Positions 60,482 through 64,000 of a DNA stretch of 64,000 nt are shown here, in pieces (positions within the stretch are counted from its first letter, which is position 1; each line of letters begins with the position of its first letter). The position numbers and the translations under genes were made by a program. The stretch covers positions 23,100-87,099 of the forward strand of contig JAATWA010000006.1 in the NCBI GenBank assembly GCA_013361095.1. Direction: 5' to 3'. Source of the stretch: Pseudanabaena biceps. Its GTDB lineage: Bacteria > Cyanobacteriota > Cyanobacteriia > Pseudanabaenales > Pseudanabaenaceae. The notes under the pieces are model-generated. The model was not told the DNA's origin. It worked only from the letters and a program-made list of their open reading frames with translations, and ran no database searches.

Positions 60482-60535
60482 TTGACATTATACCGAACGA
60501 ACAGTACAGTATCAACATACCGAACGAACGGTACA
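60482..60535 (+). promoter_or_regulatory. gst promoter with tandem TetR operator repeats
   Basis: TTGACA (60482-60487) and TACAGT (60505-60510) are 17 bp apart, a good sigma-70-type promoter. Two 18-bp direct repeats, TACCGAACGAACAGTACA (60491-60508) and TACCGAACGAACGGTACA (60518-60535), differ at one base; the first covers the spacer and -10 box. Binding of the divergent TetR protein here would block transcription of the GST gene. Confidence 0.7.
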
Positions 60536-60613
60536 AAAACAAATTGAATTTCATTGTGGACTCTCATCCAACACTGACATCTACCAACACTTTACATACT
60601 CAAGGAAAAATCA

Positions 60614-61210
60614 ATGATTAAGCTCTATGGTCACGAAGTCTCTGGTAATAGCTACAAAGTCCGTTTGCTATTATCCCTACTAAATCTTGAATATGAGTGG
60701 ATCAAGGTTGATCTGCTCAAGGGTGAACACAAATCATCAGAGTATTTGGCAATAAATCCTTTTGGACAAGTGCCTTTACTAATTGATGGAGAGACGCAAC
60801 TTGCAGATGCACAGGCAATTTTGGTTTATTTGGCTCGGAAGTATGGCGGTGAACAATGGCTTCCTATGGATGCATTAGCGATCGCACAGGTAATTCGTTG
60901 GCTATCAACGGCTGCTGGTGAAGTTCGCCAAGGTCCAGAGAATGCTCGTCTCTTCTATCTATTTGGTGCAGGAACTAAGATCAATATTGAACGTGCTACT
61001 GAAAAATCTCATTTCATTCTCCAGCAGCTTGATCAACATTTGAGTACAAGAACTTGGCTAGAGTGCGATCGCCCCACCATCGCCGATGTTGCCATCTATC
61101 CCTATATTTTATTAGCCAAGGATGGCAAAATTGAACTTGATGCTTACTCTAATGTTTTGACTTGGATGGAGCGATTTCAGAAGCTTTCTGGCTATGTCCC
61201 AATGCTCTAA
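60614..61210 (+). CDS. Glutathione S-transferase
   Basis: 198 residues. The N-terminal thioredoxin fold begins IKLYGHEVSGNSYKVRLLLSLL, with a serine as likely catalytic residue; NPFGQVPLLIDGE contains the cis-proline and LADAQAILVYLARKYG the glutathione-binding SNAIL-like segment. The C-terminal helical domain has LEXDRPTIADVAIYPY-type residues (ECDRPTIADVAIYPYI). It conjugates or reduces electrophiles with glutathione. AAGGA lies upstream of the ATG. Probably controlled by the TetR gene at 59863. Confidence 0.88.
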   Translation: MIKLYGHEVSGNSYKVRLLLSLLNLEYEWIKVDLLKGEHKSSEYLAINPFGQVPLLIDGETQLADAQAILVYLARKYGGEQWLPMDALAIAQVIRWLSTAAGEVRQGPENARLFYLFGAGTKINIERATEKSHFILQQLDQHLSTRTWLECDRPTIADVAIYPYILLAKDGKIELDAYSNVLTWMERFQKLSGYVPML

Positions 61211-61262
61211 AACCAGAGCATGACTGCGATCGCAAATTTCAATCATTAGAACCAGCAATATT

Positions 61263-61368
61263 ATGAAAATCTTGGCAGTATCTGGCAGTATTCGGGCTAA
61301 GTCTTCTAACTCAGCTATTTTGCAAGCAATGAAAGAATTAGCACCCGACGCTATCAATATCGAAATTT
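61263..61368 (+). pseudogene. NADPH-dependent FMN reductase, cut by IS1
   Basis: ATG at 61263 opens a frame starting MKILAVSGSIRAKSSNSAIL, the strand and phosphate-binding loop (GSxRxxSxN) of NADPH-dependent FMN/azo reductases. After about 35 codons the IS1 copy C begins at 61369. The remainder of the gene is not on the other side of the IS, which instead carries an unrelated minus-strand gene. Confidence 0.75.
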
Positions 61369-62145
61369 GGTAGTCCGCGAGATGTAAGGATAAAATCATA
61401 AAAGAACTCTAAGACACTTAATTACCAATGCCAAATTGTCCAAACTGTAACTCAAAAGATGTGGTCAAAAATGGTTTTATTCATAACGGGAATCAAAATC
61501 ATAAATGTAAAGCCTGTGGTCGCCAGTTTGTTGAAGCACCACGGCAAAAACTAATCTCTGAAGAAACCAAAGCCTTGATTGACAAACTCTTACTTGAGAA
61601 GATTCCTCTTGCAGGTATTGCCAGAGTTTGTGACGTTTCTGAAACTTGGTTGCAGAATTATGTCAATCGTAAATACGAGGCGATTCCTCAACAAGTAAAT
61701 GTATCCGCTAAAAAAAAAGGAAGACTAACGATTCAGTGTGATGAAATGTGGTCTTTTGTTGGCAATAAAGGCAATAAACAGTGGATTTGGCTTGCCATTG
61801 ATGTTGATACTCGCGAAATTGTTGGCGTTCATATCGGCGATCGCTCCGCACAAGGAGCGCAAAAGCTTTGGAATTCTTTGCCCAGTGTTTATCGTCAGTG
61901 TGCTGTTGCTTATACAGATTTTTGGAATGCATATTCTGTTGTGTTCCCAGACATGCGGCATATCGCGGTTGGAAAGGAAACAGGGAAAACCAATTATATT
62001 GAACGTTTTAACTGTACGATGCGACAACGAATCTCTCGACTAGTTCGTAAAACTCTCTCTTTCTCTAAAAAAATAGAAAATCATATTGGTGCTATCTGGT
62101 TTTTTATTCACCACTACAACTCATCCTTACTTGTTTAGGACTACC
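61369..62145 (+). mobile_element. IS1 family element, copy C (777 bp), without target duplication
   Basis: Same length and ends as copies A and B. The flanking 8-mers differ (CGAAATTT left at 61361-61368, CATGGTTT right at 62146-62153), and the interrupted FMN-reductase gene does not resume on the right. The element therefore marks a rearrangement junction, not a simple insertion. Confidence 0.93.
61428..62138 (+). CDS. IS1 family transposase
   Basis: Identical to the 236-residue transposases at 15246 and 44847, with zinc ribbon and DDE residues kept. Intact frame. Confidence 0.93.
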   Translation: MPNCPNCNSKDVVKNGFIHNGNQNHKCKACGRQFVEAPRQKLISEETKALIDKLLLEKIPLAGIARVCDVSETWLQNYVNRKYEAIPQQVNVSAKKKGRLTIQCDEMWSFVGNKGNKQWIWLAIDVDTREIVGVHIGDRSAQGAQKLWNSLPSVYRQCAVAYTDFWNAYSVVFPDMRHIAVGKETGKTNYIERFNCTMRQRISRLVRKTLSFSKKIENHIGAIWFFIHHYNSSLLV

Positions 62146-62153
62146 CATGGTTT

Positions 62154-64000
62154 TTATATTTCCAGTTTTCTTTTTTCAAGTTTTAAATCACCATAGGAAA
62201 AGATTTTAAGTGGATCGGAGGGATAGAGTTTTGAACGATCGCTGACTTGCTTTTTCTGATTTACTAGATTAGTGAAACTTTTTTCTAAACTTTTCTGAAT
62301 ATCACTTAGCTCTTTACCTAAGTTTTGATTGATTTCGGACAAATTATCTAAGAACTCCTTACCTAATTTTTCAACTAGACCCTTACTACTATCAACATAA
62401 GTTGATACAGAATCAATGTTGCTTTCAACGTTAGCGCCTGGAATACTTGCTGTAGCACTACCTTTAATATCCAAATTCCATTGGGAATTTAGTAATTTAT
62501 CTAATGGCTGGCTAAATCCAGTGGCTTCAATTGTGACCGTCCCTGTAAATGTACTACCTTGAGCAATAAAACCAGCATCTAGGGTTAAAAGAGTATTTCC
62601 TGCACTATCAATTATCTGGCTAATAATAGGTAATGAAGACCCAATAATATTAATGCCCTTCGGAATAGTAGTTTCTAATTTGACTTCAGTTGCATCCTGT
62701 GTACCTGAGTTGGCTATGTCAAAAGTATAGGTAGCTTGATACTCAGAGCCGATGCCGATTGAATCTTTGTTACTAGAGATGACAACCTGAAGACCTGATA
62801 AAAAGTTAATATTCTCAATATAGCCAATACCAGGACTCCCATCTTCGTTGTAAAAGTCTAAAATACTTAGATCTTGAGCTGTGTTAATAACACCATCTTT
62901 ATTTAAATCAATGACTAATGTGGTTCCCTCTCTCTGACTACCGATTTCTCCTGCTTTTAGCTTATTATCGAGTATTTGTACTACCGTTTGGTAGCCCTCT
63001 TTGAGTTTATAGTCACCGTTTTCTGTTGGGTTCTCTTGAAAAGCTTCTTGATAGATTACTAGGGTATCATCTCCTCCCCAGCAACTAAACCTAATGGATT
63101 TCCCGCGTTACCCCAATCATTAATGACAGTACCAGCGCTATTAGAACCTAGTGAAATGCGGTAGATATCATCACCCCCGCCACCAGCTAGAGTGTCTTTT
63201 CCACCGCCACCATCTAGAACATCATTACCACCATTTCCAGCAACAATATCATTTCCACTACCTCCATAAAGCGCATCATCATTTAGTCCACCTGAAATGG
63301 TATCATCACCCCCTCTGCCATACACCAAGTCAGTGCCGCTGTTGACCCCAATAAAGTTATTTTGAGATGTACCTAAAACGTTATAATTCCTACCACTTAA
63401 TACATTAACAAAAGAATCTCCCTGATTTCGCGCAGCGATATCAATCAATGTATATGACACTGCTTGTTCAATCTCAACTATATTCCCATCAAGATTGACT
63501 GTTGCTAAATCATTCTCTGCCTTCAATGCGTTTAACTGGCTTTCATTTAAAGTGTCTCCAAGCACCAAAGCTGCAAAAATTGCCCCTTCATCACCGATTG
63601 AATCAGCAGTATTAATTTGGGCATCAATCCAATGACCTACTTCCTCCAAAATAACGCTAGCAATTGACTCTACATATTCTTGGTGATTTGTCAGAAACTC
63701 CTGCGATAGATAAATCTTACTTTGTTGATGCCGCGAAAGCACCAATTGCCCCATTGATATCTGTGGCATTACGAATCTCTATGACAGGAAATATACTAAA
63801 ACTTCCAATTGACCACGCTGTTTTTAAAGTCTCGACCTCACACCGATCTCCAAAAGCTACTGCCATTTTTTCAGCGAAATCTGCCCTACGGGCAAAGCTC
63901 TCTAAATTTTCTCTCGCTAAGAGCAACCCTTGTCGTAAAGCCTCTACTGTAGACAAATCGAGGGTAAGAGAAGACTCTGCAACTAGATTGCCTTGAAGAG
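62154..64000 (-). pseudogene. RTX/hemolysin-type Ca-binding repeat protein, frameshifted and partial
   Basis: The minus-strand gene enters from beyond the right edge. Reading inwards: a helical part (TVEALRQGLLLARENLESFA ...), a frameshift near 63717, a segment with YVESIASVILEEVGHWIDAQ, then glycine/aspartate-rich RTX nonapeptides (GGDDTISGGLNDDALYGGSG, GNDIVAGNGGNDVLDGG) that bind calcium, a second frameshift near 63070 at GGDDTLV, and a C-terminal DUF11-like beta domain (YQATYTFDIANSGTQDATEV) with a helical tail. The stop at 62154 is 8 bp from IS1 copy C. Such proteins are usually exported by type I secretion. Confidence 0.7.

Noticed and set aside
1..64000. tRNA, rRNA and riboswitch genes
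   Set aside because: None recognised by eye on either strand; a covariance-model scan would be needed to exclude weak cases.

Overview
The window looks cyanobacterial. The HIP1 octamer GCGATCGC occurs throughout, the terminal oxidase is of the cyanobacterial ARTO type, a nitrate-type transporter has GTA-N8-TAC (NtcA-like) boxes upstream, and several small families (DUF6335, DUF5335) are typical of the phylum. A Pseudanabaena-like genome would fit, but the genus is inference. I saw no rRNA, tRNA or CRISPR array.

Layout. 1-15.0 kb is a metabolic block: a DUF2231 membrane protein, type II NADH dehydrogenase, GH15 glucoamylase and AI-2E transporter on +; a gluconolactonase/VOC/DoxX/cupin run on -; a GMC oxidoreductase and a glucose-dehydrogenase-like SDR on +; then ctaE-ctaD-ctaC on -. 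Subunit II has lost the CuA ligands, so this is probably a quinol-type oxidase. Together they could release glucose, oxidise it to gluconate, and pass electrons through NDH-2 and quinone to oxygen.

15-22.6 kb is rearranged accessory DNA: an IS1 copy, an aldolase/oxidoreductase chimera, cupin, a membrane molybdoenzyme flanked by 120-bp direct repeats that belong to relics of a neighbouring gene, a DUF5335 protein, a zinc alcohol dehydrogenase, DUF6335, a MITE-like element and perfect hairpins. 22.7-26.2 kb is a graveyard of nested IS fragments (IS1182-like, IS4, another DDE transposase, IS256).

26.3-38.4 kb resembles a plasmid maintenance/defence module: ParB and ParA with two copies of a 25-bp palindrome (candidate parS), a PD-(D/E)XK-like nuclease, an RHH-like/HNH pair, hipBA with an IS1 inside hipA, RarA, a primase-like Rep candidate, and a candidate small RNA with promoter and terminator. 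38.6-45.6 kb is a zinc peptidase followed by nested IS630, IS256, ISAs1, IS1182-like and IS1 elements. 45.7-59.4 kb is mostly intact: a small membrane protein divergent from a NarK/NrtP transporter, an HtrA protease, a second ISAs1 copy, a two-component system, and a TetR-controlled HlyD/ABC-2 efflux operon. 59.4-64 kb holds a MITE, a TetR/GST pair with tandem operators, an FMN-reductase cut by a third IS1, and a frameshifted RTX-type protein running off the right edge.

The strongest leads are the IS1 end that supplies an in-frame start codon to hipA, the 17-19 bp target duplications at both ISAs1 copies, the candidate ncRNA at about 38251-38366, the parS-like palindromes, the uncharacterised nuclease at 29121, the aldolase/oxidoreductase chimera, and the repeat-flanked molybdoenzyme.
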